Positions 1-6,402 of a stretch of 10,163 bases of DNA are shown here, piece after piece; position 1 is the first letter of the stretch, and each line of letters begins with the position of its first letter. The notes beneath the pieces were generated by a model, which was not told where the DNA came from, made no database searches, and saw only the letters and a program-made list of their open reading frames with translations. The translations under genes were made by a program, and so were the position numbers. Source of the DNA: CAZWSE01 sp964636575 (GTDB taxonomy: Bacteria > Pseudomonadota > Alphaproteobacteria > Rhodobacterales > Rhodobacteraceae); the NCBI GenBank assembly GCA_964636575.1, contig CAZWSE010000111.1:1-10163 (forward strand), in the 5' to 3' direction.

Positions 1-1023
1 ATGACCGACGCCGACCCAACCCTGCGCCCCGAGCCCTTGCCCGAGGACAACGACCGCGCCTTGCGCCCGCAACTGTTGACCGACTTCATCGGGCAGGCTG
101 AGGCGCGCGCGAACCTGAAGGTGTTTATTGAATCCGCCAAGCAGCGCGGTGAGGCGATGGATCACACGCTCTTTCATGGCCCTCCTGGTTTGGGGAAGAC
201 GACGCTGGCGCAGATCATGGCGCGTGAGTTGGGGGTGAACTTTCGCATGACCTCAGGCCCTGTGCTGGCCAAGGCCGGTGATCTGGCTGCGATCCTGACC
301 AATCTGGAAGCGCGCGATGTCTTGTTCATCGACGAAATTCACCGGCTCAATCCGGCGGTCGAAGAAGTGCTATATCCCGCGCTGGAAGATTTTGAACTTG
401 ATCTGGTCATCGGCGAAGGCCCCGCCGCGCGCACGGTGCGTATTGAGCTGCAACCTTTCACGCTCGTGGGCGCGACCACCCGAATGGGCCTTTTGACAAC
501 ACCTTTGCGGGACCGCTTTGGCATCCCCACGCGGCTTGAGTTTTACACCGTTGAAGAACTGCACGACATCGTCACCCGCAACGCCCGCAAGATGGGCGCG
601 CCAGCGGATGAGGGGGGCGCTTTGGAAATCGCCAAACGCGCCCGCGGCACACCGCGCATTGCAGGGCGTTTGCTGCGTCGCGTGGTCGATTTTGCAGTGG
701 TCGAAGGCGATGGCACCGTGACCCGCGATCTGGCTGATCGCGCCTTGACCCGCCTCGGCGTCGATCATCTGGGCCTTGATAACGCCGACCGCCGGTATCT
801 GCGGTTAATTGCTGAAAACTACCAAGGCGGCCCTGTGGGGATTGAAACCCTGAGTGCAGCCCTATCCGAAAGCCGCGACAGCCTTGAAGACGTGATTGAA
901 CCTTACCTATTGCAAAAAGGTCTGATCCAACGCACCCCAAGGGGCCGTATGTTGGCCCAAAAGGCTTGGGCGCATCTTGGTATGGCTGCCCCTTCAGGTA
1001 AGGGTGATCTCTTTGGCGATTGA
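1..1023 (+). CDS. ruvB: Holliday junction branch migration ATPase RuvB
   Basis: RuvB is the hexameric AAA+ motor that, with RuvA, drives branch migration of Holliday junctions in recombinational repair; RuvC then resolves them. The 340-residue length is typical. Visible motifs are Walker A GPPGLGKTT (residues 60-68), Walker B LFIDEIHR (108-115, Asp111/Glu112), the RuvB beta-hairpin with IGEGPAAR (137-144), sensor 1 GATTR (157-161), the arginine-finger segment LRDRFG (169-174) and sensor 2 GTPRIAGRLLRR (216-227). The C-terminal winged helix carries the DNA-contacting RTPRGRMLAQ (311-320). The ATG is the first base of the window, so no ribosome binding site can be checked, but the N-terminus aligns in length with E. 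coli RuvB. ruvC and ruvA probably lie just upstream (inference). The next gene starts 33 bases after the stop. Confidence 0.98.
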   Translation: MTDADPTLRPEPLPEDNDRALRPQLLTDFIGQAEARANLKVFIESAKQRGEAMDHTLFHGPPGLGKTTLAQIMARELGVNFRMTSGPVLAKAGDLAAILTNLEARDVLFIDEIHRLNPAVEEVLYPALEDFELDLVIGEGPAARTVRIELQPFTLVGATTRMGLLTTPLRDRFGIPTRLEFYTVEELHDIVTRNARKMGAPADEGGALEIAKRARGTPRIAGRLLRRVVDFAVVEGDGTVTRDLADRALTRLGVDHLGLDNADRRYLRLIAENYQGGPVGIETLSAALSESRDSLEDVIEPYLLQKGLIQRTPRGRMLAQKAWAHLGMAAPSGKGDLFGD

Positions 1024-1040
1024 TGTGAATTTGAGTATTT

Positions 1041-1049
1041 GGAAAAGGG
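1041..1049 (+). promoter_or_regulatory. ribosome binding site of the hypothetical gene
   Basis: GGAAAAGGG lies seven bases before the ATG at 1057. It supports that start over the in-frame TTG at 1039, which lies just before the purine run and has no comparable site upstream. Confidence 0.55.
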
Positions 1050-1056
1050 TAAAGGT

Positions 1057-1689
1057 ATGAGTGCTGTGACCCCCGATCAGGTGGAGGCGCTTTTTACCCG
1101 CGCGGATGGGGCCTATGCCTTTGCCCGTTGGGGCCGGCCCATTGCGCCCGTTGTTTTTGGCGTGAAGGATGCGACGCTAGAAGTCGTCAAGGGCGCGCTT
1201 GAGGCTGTCTGTGTTATTGCAAATCACAAGATGGCCGAGGTCGATCCAGAGCTTGGGTCTAACTGTATGTTCTTTTTCTTCTCGGACTGGGCTGAATTGC
1301 TGGATGTCACCGATCTGGATCGTTTGATCCCTGATCTTGTGCCGCTTGTGGCGCGGTTGGAAAAGGCTGACGCCAACCAGTACCGCATTTTCCGCTTTGA
1401 TGAAGGCGGCGGGATCAAGGCGGCCTTTGTGTTCTTGCGCATGGATGAACATTTGCAAGCCGTCCCTGCCGATACGCTTGCGCTGAGCCAAGTGGTGCAG
1501 ACCTTTTTGCTGTGGTCCGATACCGCCTTTCGCGAAACCTCGCCTTTAGCCGTGGTCAAAGACAAGGTCTTCTTGCGCCCTGAAATCGCGAACCTTTTGC
1601 GCGCGGCCTATGATCCGGTTTTGCCCATGGTGGCAAATGACCCCGCCCATGCTTTGCGTCTGTTTGCGCGGATCGAGCCTGCCCAATGA
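1057..1689 (+). CDS. conserved hypothetical protein (210 aa) between ruvB and ybgC
   Basis: I cannot assign a function. The predicted product has 210 residues, is soluble, and has no signal peptide or membrane segment. The ATG at 1057 is preferred over an in-frame TTG at 1039 because GGAAAAGGG at 1041-1049 sits seven bases upstream of it. The protein looks globular and alpha/beta, with a distinctive aromatic run CMFFFFSDWAELL (residues 70-82), a DEGGGIKAAFVFLRMD strand-like segment (115-130) and hydrophobic helices near 140-155 and 175-190. No nucleotide-binding, metal-binding or catalytic motif is evident; the histidines and cysteines are scattered. The stop codon overlaps the ybgC start in ATGA (1686-1689), which suggests translational coupling to that thioesterase. 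From memory, a protein of this kind is often found at this place in Rhodobacteraceae; that is recollection and was not tested. Confidence 0.85.
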   Translation: MSAVTPDQVEALFTRADGAYAFARWGRPIAPVVFGVKDATLEVVKGALEAVCVIANHKMAEVDPELGSNCMFFFFSDWAELLDVTDLDRLIPDLVPLVARLEKADANQYRIFRFDEGGGIKAAFVFLRMDEHLQAVPADTLALSQVVQTFLLWSDTAFRETSPLAVVKDKVFLRPEIANLLRAAYDPVLPMVANDPAHALRLFARIEPAQ

Positions 1690-2063
1690 CACATGCGCTG
1701 GACATCCGCGTCTACTATGAAGACACCGACATGGCTGGCATCGTCTACTACGCCAACTACCTGCGCTATATTGAACGCGCCCGCAGCGATTGGGTGCGCA
1801 GCCTCGGTATCGACCAGAACCAGATGAAAGCCGAAGGGGTTGTGTTCGCAGTCCGCCGGATTGAGGCCGATTATCACGAGCCTGCTCGCTTTGACGATGC
1901 CTTGACCGTTTTGACCCGTACCCAGTCGATCACAGGGGTGCGCCTGATTATGGAGCAAGAGGTCAAGCGCGGCGATGATCTTCTTTTCTCTGCCCTTGTC
2001 ACAATTGTGTGCATCGGTGAAAACGGTCGCCCCACGCGACTTCCTGCCGGTTTGGGCACTTGA
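1686..2063 (+). CDS. ybgC: YbgC-family acyl-CoA thioesterase (hotdog fold)
   Basis: This 125-residue protein belongs to the YbgC/4-hydroxybenzoyl-CoA thioesterase group of hotdog-fold enzymes, which hydrolyse acyl-CoA (or acyl-ACP) thioesters in the cytoplasm. The family signature is clear near the N-terminus: YYEDTDMAGIVYYANYLRYIERAR spans residues 10-33 and contains the catalytic aspartate, here Asp15 (equivalent to Asp18 of E. coli YbgC), followed by the hotdog helix. Length is close to that of E. coli YbgC (about 134). The ATG overlaps the stop of the preceding gene by four bases, so it is probably translated by coupling. In many proteobacteria ybgC is the first gene of the tol-pal cluster; here a 138-base gap with a candidate promoter separates it from tolQ. 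Its exact substrate, and its link to Tol function, cannot be read from sequence. Confidence 0.95.
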   Translation: MTHALDIRVYYEDTDMAGIVYYANYLRYIERARSDWVRSLGIDQNQMKAEGVVFAVRRIEADYHEPARFDDALTVLTRTQSITGVRLIMEQEVKRGDDLLFSALVTIVCIGENGRPTRLPAGLGT

Positions 2064-2118
2064 GCCCCGTTTTCCCGCCGATCGGGTGGCATCGCTTACG
2101 CCGCTTCACGCCTTAGTG

Positions 2119-2148
2119 TTGGCAATCCCCGTTGATCTGCTGTAGAAC
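2119..2148 (+). promoter_or_regulatory. candidate sigma-70-type promoter for tolQRAB
   Basis: TTGGCA at 2119-2124 matches five of six -35 consensus bases, and TAGAAC at 2143-2148 matches four of six -10 bases, with an 18-base spacer. Transcription would start near 2155, giving a leader of about 47 bases before tolQ. A weaker alternative uses TTGATC at 2132-2137 with TAATAA at 2156-2161. The rest of the ybgC-tolQ gap (2064-2118) holds only short palindromes such as CCGATCGG (2078-2085); I see no stem followed by a T-run that would end transcription after ybgC. Found by eye only. Confidence 0.4.
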
Positions 2149-2162
2149 TCTTCCCTAATAAA

Positions 2163-2180
2163 GGTCCGGGAAAACGGACC
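2163..2180 (+). other. perfect 6-bp hairpin in the tolQ leader
   Basis: GGTCCG (2163-2168) and CGGACC (2175-2180) are exact reverse complements around a six-base GGAAAA loop. It is followed by AACGGTATAA, not a T-run, so it does not look like an intrinsic terminator. It ends 21 bases before the tolQ ATG and lies downstream of the candidate promoter, so it would be transcribed in the leader. A role in mRNA stability or ribosome access is inference. Confidence 0.5.
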
Positions 2181-2201
2181 AACGGTATAAAGAGCAGGCT
2201 C

Positions 2202-2897
2202 ATGGAAGCAGAAACACTCGCGCTGGCGCAGCACGTCGATTTTTCGATGTGGGGCCTTTTTGCCCGCGCCACCATCGTCGTTAAAATCGTTATGCTGATG
2301 CTGATTGTCGCGTCCTTTTGGGCCTGGGCGATTATTGTGCAAAAGCTGTTGAACTATCGCACTGCCCGCGCGGATGCCGCGGGCTTTGATATGGCCTTTT
2401 GGTCGGGCGAGCCTTTGGATGCGCTGTATGATCAAATCGGTGCCGACCCCAAAGGCGGGGCGGAGCGTGTGTTCTCCGCAGGGATGCTGGAATGGCGCCG
2501 TTCTCACCGCACAGATGGCGGGCTGATCGCAGGGGCCAATGCCCGCATCGATCGGTCCATGGATGTGGCGATCAACAAAGAAGCCGAAGATTTGCAAAAC
2601 GGTCTTGGCGTGCTTGCCACCGTCGGGTCGACCGCACCCTTCGTCGGGTTGTTCGGCACCGTCTGGGGCATCATGAACGCCTTTATCGAAATCGCAGAAC
2701 AGCAAAACACATCGCTGGCGGTTGTTGCCCCGGGCATTGCCGAAGCGCTTTTGGCGACAGGGCTAGGCCTTTTGGCCGCGATCCCCGCCGTGGTCTTCTA
2801 CAACAAACTCTCAGCCGACAGCGACCGCATCATTGCAGGTTACGAATCCTTTGCGGATGAGTTTTCAACCATCCTCAGCCGCCAGTTGGACAGCTGA
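2202..2897 (+). CDS. tolQ: Tol-Pal motor subunit TolQ
   Basis: TolQ is the multi-pass inner-membrane stator protein (MotA/TolQ/ExbB family) which, with TolR, uses the proton gradient to energise TolA. Length is 231 residues (E. coli TolQ 230). Three membrane segments are visible: about 27-48, 135-161 and 170-200, with the large cytoplasmic loop between the first two. The family motif GSTAPFVGLFGTVWG occupies 142-156, and the third helix contains EALLATGLGL (181-190). Thr144 and Thr186 match the channel-lining threonines Thr145 and Thr178 of E. coli TolQ. The ATG at 2202 is preceded by AAAGAG (2189-2194) seven bases away. tolR begins one base after the stop. ExbB is the main alternative, excluded by tolR, tolA, tolB and pal following directly. 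Confidence 0.97.
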   Translation: MEAETLALAQHVDFSMWGLFARATIVVKIVMLMLIVASFWAWAIIVQKLLNYRTARADAAGFDMAFWSGEPLDALYDQIGADPKGGAERVFSAGMLEWRRSHRTDGGLIAGANARIDRSMDVAINKEAEDLQNGLGVLATVGSTAPFVGLFGTVWGIMNAFIEIAEQQNTSLAVVAPGIAEALLATGLGLLAAIPAVVFYNKLSADSDRIIAGYESFADEFSTILSRQLDS

Positions 2898-2898
2898 G

Positions 2899-3372
2899 AT
2901 GGGTGGCGGTGTAGCTCAAGGGCAGGGCGGGCGCAGACGCGGGTCGCGCCGCAGTAGGTCGCGCCCCATGGCCGAAATCAACGTGACCCCTTTCGTGGAT
3001 GTCATGATGGTGCTTTTGATCATTTTCATGGTCGCAGCCCCTTTGTTGACCGTGGGCGTGCCGGTAGAGCTTCCCAAAACAGCTGCCAGTGCCTTGGCCG
3101 CTGACAACGAGGAAGAACCGCTGGCGATCACTGTGCTGGCCGATGGGGCTGTGCAAATCCAGACCACCGACACCCCGCGAGGCGAGCTGATCAACCGCCT
3201 GCGCGGCATCGCAGCCGAACGCGACAGTGACCGCATTTACCTGCGCGCGGATGGCGCTGTGCCCTATGCCCAAGTGATGGAGATCATGGGCGCGCTCAAT
3301 GCCGCTGGCTTTACCAACATTGGTCTTGTGACGGATGTGGGCGGGCCTGCTTTGGACGGCTCGGACCCGTAA
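2899..3372 (+). CDS. tolR: Tol-Pal motor subunit TolR
   Basis: TolR (ExbD/TolR family) is a single-span inner-membrane protein that pairs with TolQ in the proton channel and has a periplasmic domain. The start chosen is ATG at 2899, one base after the tolQ stop, giving 157 residues; an upstream in-frame ATG at 2833 lies inside tolQ and is unlikely. No good Shine-Dalgarno precedes it, so coupling to tolQ is likely. The N-terminus is cytoplasmic and very basic (RRRGSRRSRSR, 12-22), then AEINVTPFVDVMMVLLIIF (25-43) leads into the membrane helix (about 34-52). Asp34 corresponds to the proton-carrying Asp23 of E. coli TolR. The periplasmic domain (about 55-150) has the ExbD-like fold, ending in AGFTNIGLVTD. 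An internal ATG at 2968 would remove only the basic leader. Confidence 0.96.
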   Translation: MGGGVAQGQGGRRRGSRRSRSRPMAEINVTPFVDVMMVLLIIFMVAAPLLTVGVPVELPKTAASALAADNEEEPLAITVLADGAVQIQTTDTPRGELINRLRGIAAERDSDRIYLRADGAVPYAQVMEIMGALNAAGFTNIGLVTDVGGPALDGSDP

Positions 3373-3373
3373 G

Positions 3374-4423
3374 ATGCGCATGAACGCCGGAACTTACATT
3401 TCTGGTGCAGGTCACATTGGCCTGATCACATGGCTGTTCGTCGGTCCGATCTTTTCGGCTGAACCTTTGCCTTTTGAAGCCATGTCCGTGTCGACCATTT
3501 CAGGGGCCGAGTTTGAGGCGCTTGTGGCTGAAACCAGCCCGAACACGCCAACCCCTGTTGTGCAATCGGTTGCCCCGCCTTCGCGGCCTACGCAGGATGA
3601 GGCGACGCTTCCGCCAGTTGTTGAAACGCCGGATGAGCCCGTGCCAGACGCCCCCGCAGTCTTGCCCGAGGCCCCGCCACCTGCACCAGAAGTGTCCACC
3701 GCCGAACCGGACACAGACAGCGCCCCCGTGCCTCAACAAGCCGACCGTGTGGCCCCAGAAGCGGTCGAAGAACCTGACCCTGAAACGCAAATTGATGACG
3801 TAGCCCAAGAGGCCGTCACCGACGACAGCACCGGCGAAACGGTCCAACCCGAACAGGAGGCCACAGCCCCCGAGGAAGCCACAACCGAGATCGTGACCGA
3901 AGCGGAAGAACCGGCCTCAGCCGCGCCTTTGGTCTCACGACGTCCGCCCTCGACACGGCCCGCAGCCCCTGCGCCGGTGGAACCCATTCAAACCGCGCAA
4001 GAGGCCCCAGAAGAAACGCAAGACAGCTCGGATGCCGTCAATGACGCTCTGTCCGAGGCTTTGTCTGACACACCAACCGAGACCACAACCCCCACAGGCC
4101 CACCCATGTCCGCAGGCGAAAAAGAGGCCATGCGGGTCTCCGTTTCAACCTGCTGGAACGTAGGGTCATTGTCGTCCGAGGCTTTGCGCACCACGGTCGT
4201 GGTGCAGGTCCGCATGTTTGAAACCAAAAAACCCGACACAGGATCTATTCGCATGGTGTCCTTTTCTGGCGGGTCCGAAGCTGCCGCAAAACAGGCGTTT
4301 GAGGCCGCAAGACGGGCAATTATCCGCTGCGGCTCACGCGGCTTTGATTTGCCAAGCGAGAAATTTGAGCATTGGCGTGATATAGAGATGACGTTCAATC
4401 CGACAGGTATGAGGATGAAATGA
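3374..4423 (+). CDS. tolA: TolA-like energy transducer with Pro/acid-rich spacer
   Basis: TolA links the TolQR motor to TolB and Pal across the periplasm. I chose ATG 3374, one base after the tolR stop (349 residues); ATG 3380 is equally possible, while an in-frame ATG at 3335 lies inside tolR. An N-terminal membrane helix (about 8-28) carries Ser10, His14 and Leu21 at the spacing of the S-H-L motif by which TolA and TonB contact their motors; Pro25 stands where the final Ser would be. Residues 51-245 are a low-complexity spacer rich in Pro, Glu, Asp, Ala and Thr, with no lysine anywhere before residue 250. The C-terminal TolA/TonB-like domain (about 250-344) has TCWNVG, a Cys260/Cys319 pair likely to form a disulfide, and WRDIEMTFNP (334-343). 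The spacer is unlike the Lys/Ala-rich helix of E. coli TolA. The stop overlaps tolB. An 'energy transducer TonB' label is possible but context favours TolA. Confidence 0.9.
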   Translation: MRMNAGTYISGAGHIGLITWLFVGPIFSAEPLPFEAMSVSTISGAEFEALVAETSPNTPTPVVQSVAPPSRPTQDEATLPPVVETPDEPVPDAPAVLPEAPPPAPEVSTAEPDTDSAPVPQQADRVAPEAVEEPDPETQIDDVAQEAVTDDSTGETVQPEQEATAPEEATTEIVTEAEEPASAAPLVSRRPPSTRPAAPAPVEPIQTAQEAPEETQDSSDAVNDALSEALSDTPTETTTPTGPPMSAGEKEAMRVSVSTCWNVGSLSSEALRTTVVVQVRMFETKKPDTGSIRMVSFSGGSEAAAKQAFEAARRAIIRCGSRGFDLPSEKFEHWRDIEMTFNPTGMRMK

Positions 4424-5748
4424 TGTTAAGGTTACTCCCCCTGCTGGCGGCCGTGTTGCTGATGGCGCAGACCACAACGCTGACCGCGCAAAGCCAAGGG
4501 CCGCTGCGGATCGAAATCACCGAAGGGGTGATCGAACCCTTGCCCTTCGCGATCCCCGACTTTCAGGCAGAAAGTGCAGAGGCTGCACAACTGGCAATGG
4601 ATGTGACACGGGTGATCTCGGCTGATCTGACGGGCACGGGTCTGTTCCGCGAACTGCCAAGCTCGTCCTTCATTAGCCAAGTGAATGACTTCAACACAGC
4701 CGTCCAATACCCCGATTGGAAAGCGATCAATGCGCAGGCGCTGATCACAGGGGCCGTCAACGTGCAGGGCGACAGTGTGACCGTCAAATTCAGGGTCTAC
4801 GACGTCTTCTCAGGCGCAGAACTTGGAAACGGATTACAGTTCGCAGGCGATACAAACGGCTGGCGGCGCATGGCGCATAAAGTGGCCGATGCGGTCTACA
4901 GCCGGATCACTGGCGAAAGCGGGTACTTTGACAGCCGTGTGGTTTTCGTGGCCGAAACAGGCCCCAAAGACAACCGCTCCAAGCGGCTCGCGATCATGGA
5001 TTACGACGGGGCGGGGGTGCAATATCTGACCTCGTCGAACGCCATCGTACTTGCCCCGCGCTTTTCCCCCAGCGGCGACCGTGTGCTCTACACAAGCTAC
5101 GAAAGCGGCTTCCCGCGGATCTATGTGCTTGATGTGGGGACGGTCCAGCAACGGGTCTTGGAATCCGGCGACGGCACCATGAGCTTTGCGCCCCGTTTTG
5201 CGCCCAACGGCCAAACGGTGGTTTATTCGCTGACCACGGGCAGCAACACGGATATCTACACACTCGACATCGGCGGCGGGGCCAGCACACGGCTGACCAC
5301 AACACCGGCCATTGAAACTGCGCCCAGCTATTCGCCAGACGGCAGCCAGATCGTCTTTGAAAGCGACCGGTCAGGCAACCAACAGCTTTACGTTATGCCA
5401 GCCAGCGGCGGCGAGGCGCAGCGCATCAGCTTCGGTGAAGGCCGCTACGGCACACCCGTCTGGTCACCGCGCGGGGATTTGATTGCTTTCACCAAACAAA
5501 ACAAAGGCCGCTTCCACATCGGGGTCATGCGCACAGACGGGTCAGAAGAGCGGCTGCTGACGGCCTCTTTTCTGGACGAAGGCCCCACATGGTCGCCCAA
5601 TGGACGGGTCATCATGTTCACCCGCGAAACCCAAGGGGCAGGCGGGCGATCAGCGCTTTATTCGGTCGATATATCGGGGCGCAATCTGAAAGTGGTGCCC
5701 ACGCCTGATGGCGGGTCCGACCCAAGCTGGTCGCCCCTGCAAAACTGA
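4420..5748 (+). CDS. tolB: periplasmic Tol-Pal beta-propeller protein TolB
   Basis: TolB is the periplasmic protein that binds Pal and receives TolA, so controlling how Pal is placed at the division site. The 442 residues begin with a Sec signal peptide (about 1-23, likely cut after TLTA). The N-terminal alpha/beta domain runs from about 28 to 165. Six TolB propeller repeats follow, marked by the 'P-x-[FYW]-[SA]-P' core: APRFSPSGD (212), APRFAPNGQ (257), APSYSPDGS (301), TPVWSPRGD (345), GPTWSPNGR (388) and DPSWSP (434), spaced 43-46 residues apart. Length is close to that of E. coli TolB (430). The ATG at 4420 overlaps the tolA stop (ATGA, 4420-4423), and a second ATG directly follows at 4423; either gives the same mature protein. 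The next gene, pal, encodes its binding partner. Confidence 0.97.
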   Translation: MMLRLLPLLAAVLLMAQTTTLTAQSQGPLRIEITEGVIEPLPFAIPDFQAESAEAAQLAMDVTRVISADLTGTGLFRELPSSSFISQVNDFNTAVQYPDWKAINAQALITGAVNVQGDSVTVKFRVYDVFSGAELGNGLQFAGDTNGWRRMAHKVADAVYSRITGESGYFDSRVVFVAETGPKDNRSKRLAIMDYDGAGVQYLTSSNAIVLAPRFSPSGDRVLYTSYESGFPRIYVLDVGTVQQRVLESGDGTMSFAPRFAPNGQTVVYSLTTGSNTDIYTLDIGGGASTRLTTTPAIETAPSYSPDGSQIVFESDRSGNQQLYVMPASGGEAQRISFGEGRYGTPVWSPRGDLIAFTKQNKGRFHIGVMRTDGSEERLLTASFLDEGPTWSPNGRVIMFTRETQGAGGRSALYSVDISGRNLKVVPTPDGGSDPSWSPLQN

Positions 5749-5800
5749 CGAAAATCGTGAACGGCGGGGGGCAGCCCATGTCGTTCACATCGGCTTTTCG
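5749..5800 (+). other. imperfect inverted repeat in the tolB-pal gap
   Basis: Directly after the tolB stop, GTGAACG (5757-5763) is the exact reverse complement of CGTTCAC (5782-5788), and CGAAAA (5749-5754) that of TTTTCG (5795-5800). The two helices are separated by an asymmetric internal loop (two bases against six), and the 18-base apical loop includes GGG-CAG-CCC (5769-5777). The 3' arm ends in CTTTTCG, a poor T-run. It could act as a weak terminator or attenuator, or as a 3'-end stabiliser that sets different levels of tolQRAB and pal mRNA. Function is inference. Confidence 0.45.
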
Positions 5801-5823
5801 TTGTGATACAAAAGCCCTAGAAT
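5795..5823 (+). promoter_or_regulatory. candidate internal promoter for pal
   Basis: TAGAAT at 5818-5823 matches five of six -10 consensus bases. The -35 position 17 bases upstream is TTTTCG (5795-5800), only three of six, so any promoter would be weak or depend on an activator or another sigma factor. The start would be near 5830, about 45 bases before the pal ATG. A separate pal promoter is known in E. coli, which makes this plausible but does not prove it. Confidence 0.3.
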
Positions 5824-5860
5824 ACCCAAAGCTCCACGCAAGATCGGGGCATAGATCAAA

Positions 5861-5866
5861 AAGAGG
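5861..5866 (+). promoter_or_regulatory. ribosome binding site of pal
   Basis: AAGAGG lies eight bases before the pal ATG at 5875. It is better than any site in tolQRAB, which fits the high amounts of Pal usually made relative to the motor proteins (the link is inference). Confidence 0.6.
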
Positions 5867-5874
5867 CAACCGGC

Positions 5875-6396
5875 ATGAACACCTTGAACAAAGTAATCCT
5901 TCTGACCGCAGCGATCAGCCTTGGGGCCTGTACGAGTGCAGGACGTTTCGGGGCAGGCGACAGCACGGACTTGAACGCCAATTCGGCAGCAGCGGGCGCG
6001 ATCGTACCGGGCAGCGCGAATGATCCGACCTCAGCCGCCTACTTCCAAGAGGCCATCGGCGACCGTGTCCTATTCGCAGTCGATCAATCGACACTGTCCC
6101 CCGAAGGCATCGCAACGCTGGACGGCCAAGCGCAATGGTTGCTGACCAACACGGACTACGTGGCAATCATCGAAGGCCACGCGGATGAGCAAGGCACCCG
6201 CGAATATAACCTCGCACTCGGGGCACGCAGGGCGGCAGCATCACGCGAATACCTGATCTCGAAGGGCATCGCGGAAACCCGTCTCAAAACGATCAGCTAC
6301 GGCAAGGAACGCCCGCTTGAGATCTGTTCGGACGAGGCCTGTTACAGCAAAAACCGCCGCGCCGTCACGGTGCTGTCGGGCGGCTTGACGGGATAA
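5875..6396 (+). CDS. pal: peptidoglycan-associated lipoprotein Pal
   Basis: Pal is an outer-membrane lipoprotein whose OmpA-like domain holds peptidoglycan non-covalently and binds TolB. The 173-residue precursor has a lipoprotein signal peptide with lipobox LGAC, so Cys19 becomes the lipidated first residue. A Gly/Ala/Ser-rich tether (about 20-50) leads to the OmpA_C-like domain (about 58-170). Its core runs EGHADEQGTREYN (100-112) to LGARRA (115-120); Asp104 and Arg119, 15 residues apart, match the residues that bind meso-diaminopimelate in OmpA/Pal proteins. FAVDQSTLSPEG (67-78) is the usual domain entry, and two cysteines (151, 156) stand before KNRRAV (159-164). The start has a good AAGAGG site. 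cpoB follows after six bases. Confidence 0.98.
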   Translation: MNTLNKVILLTAAISLGACTSAGRFGAGDSTDLNANSAAAGAIVPGSANDPTSAAYFQEAIGDRVLFAVDQSTLSPEGIATLDGQAQWLLTNTDYVAIIEGHADEQGTREYNLALGARRAAASREYLISKGIAETRLKTISYGKERPLEICSDEACYSKNRRAVTVLSGGLTG

Positions 6397-6402
6397 ACGG
6401 CA

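Noticed and set aside
2074..2086. CCCG-CCGAT-CGGG as a terminator after ybgC
   Set aside because: Only four base pairs and no T-run follow; it is not a credible intrinsic terminator.
2106..2705. Open frame of 199 codons on the minus strand across the tolQ leader and tolQ
   Set aside because: It overlaps tolQ, whose three membrane helices and channel threonines are clear; the minus-strand product has no recognisable motif and looks like a GC-rich shadow frame.
2833..2898. Upstream in-frame ATG at 2833 as the tolR start
   Set aside because: It would read 66 bases inside tolQ. ATG 2899, one base after the tolQ stop, gives a normal short basic cytoplasmic leader.
3335..3373. Upstream in-frame ATG at 3335 as the tolA start
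   Set aside because: It lies inside the tolR C-terminal coding region and would add a 13-residue extension without family support; ATG 3374 or 3380 places the membrane helix at the normal N-terminal position.
5757..5869. Possible small gene in the tolB-pal gap (ATG 5757 region or minus-strand frame 5618-5869)
   Set aside because: The plus-strand frame, which runs on to 6023, overlaps pal out of frame, and neither product has a recognisable motif. The gap is better explained by regulatory structure.
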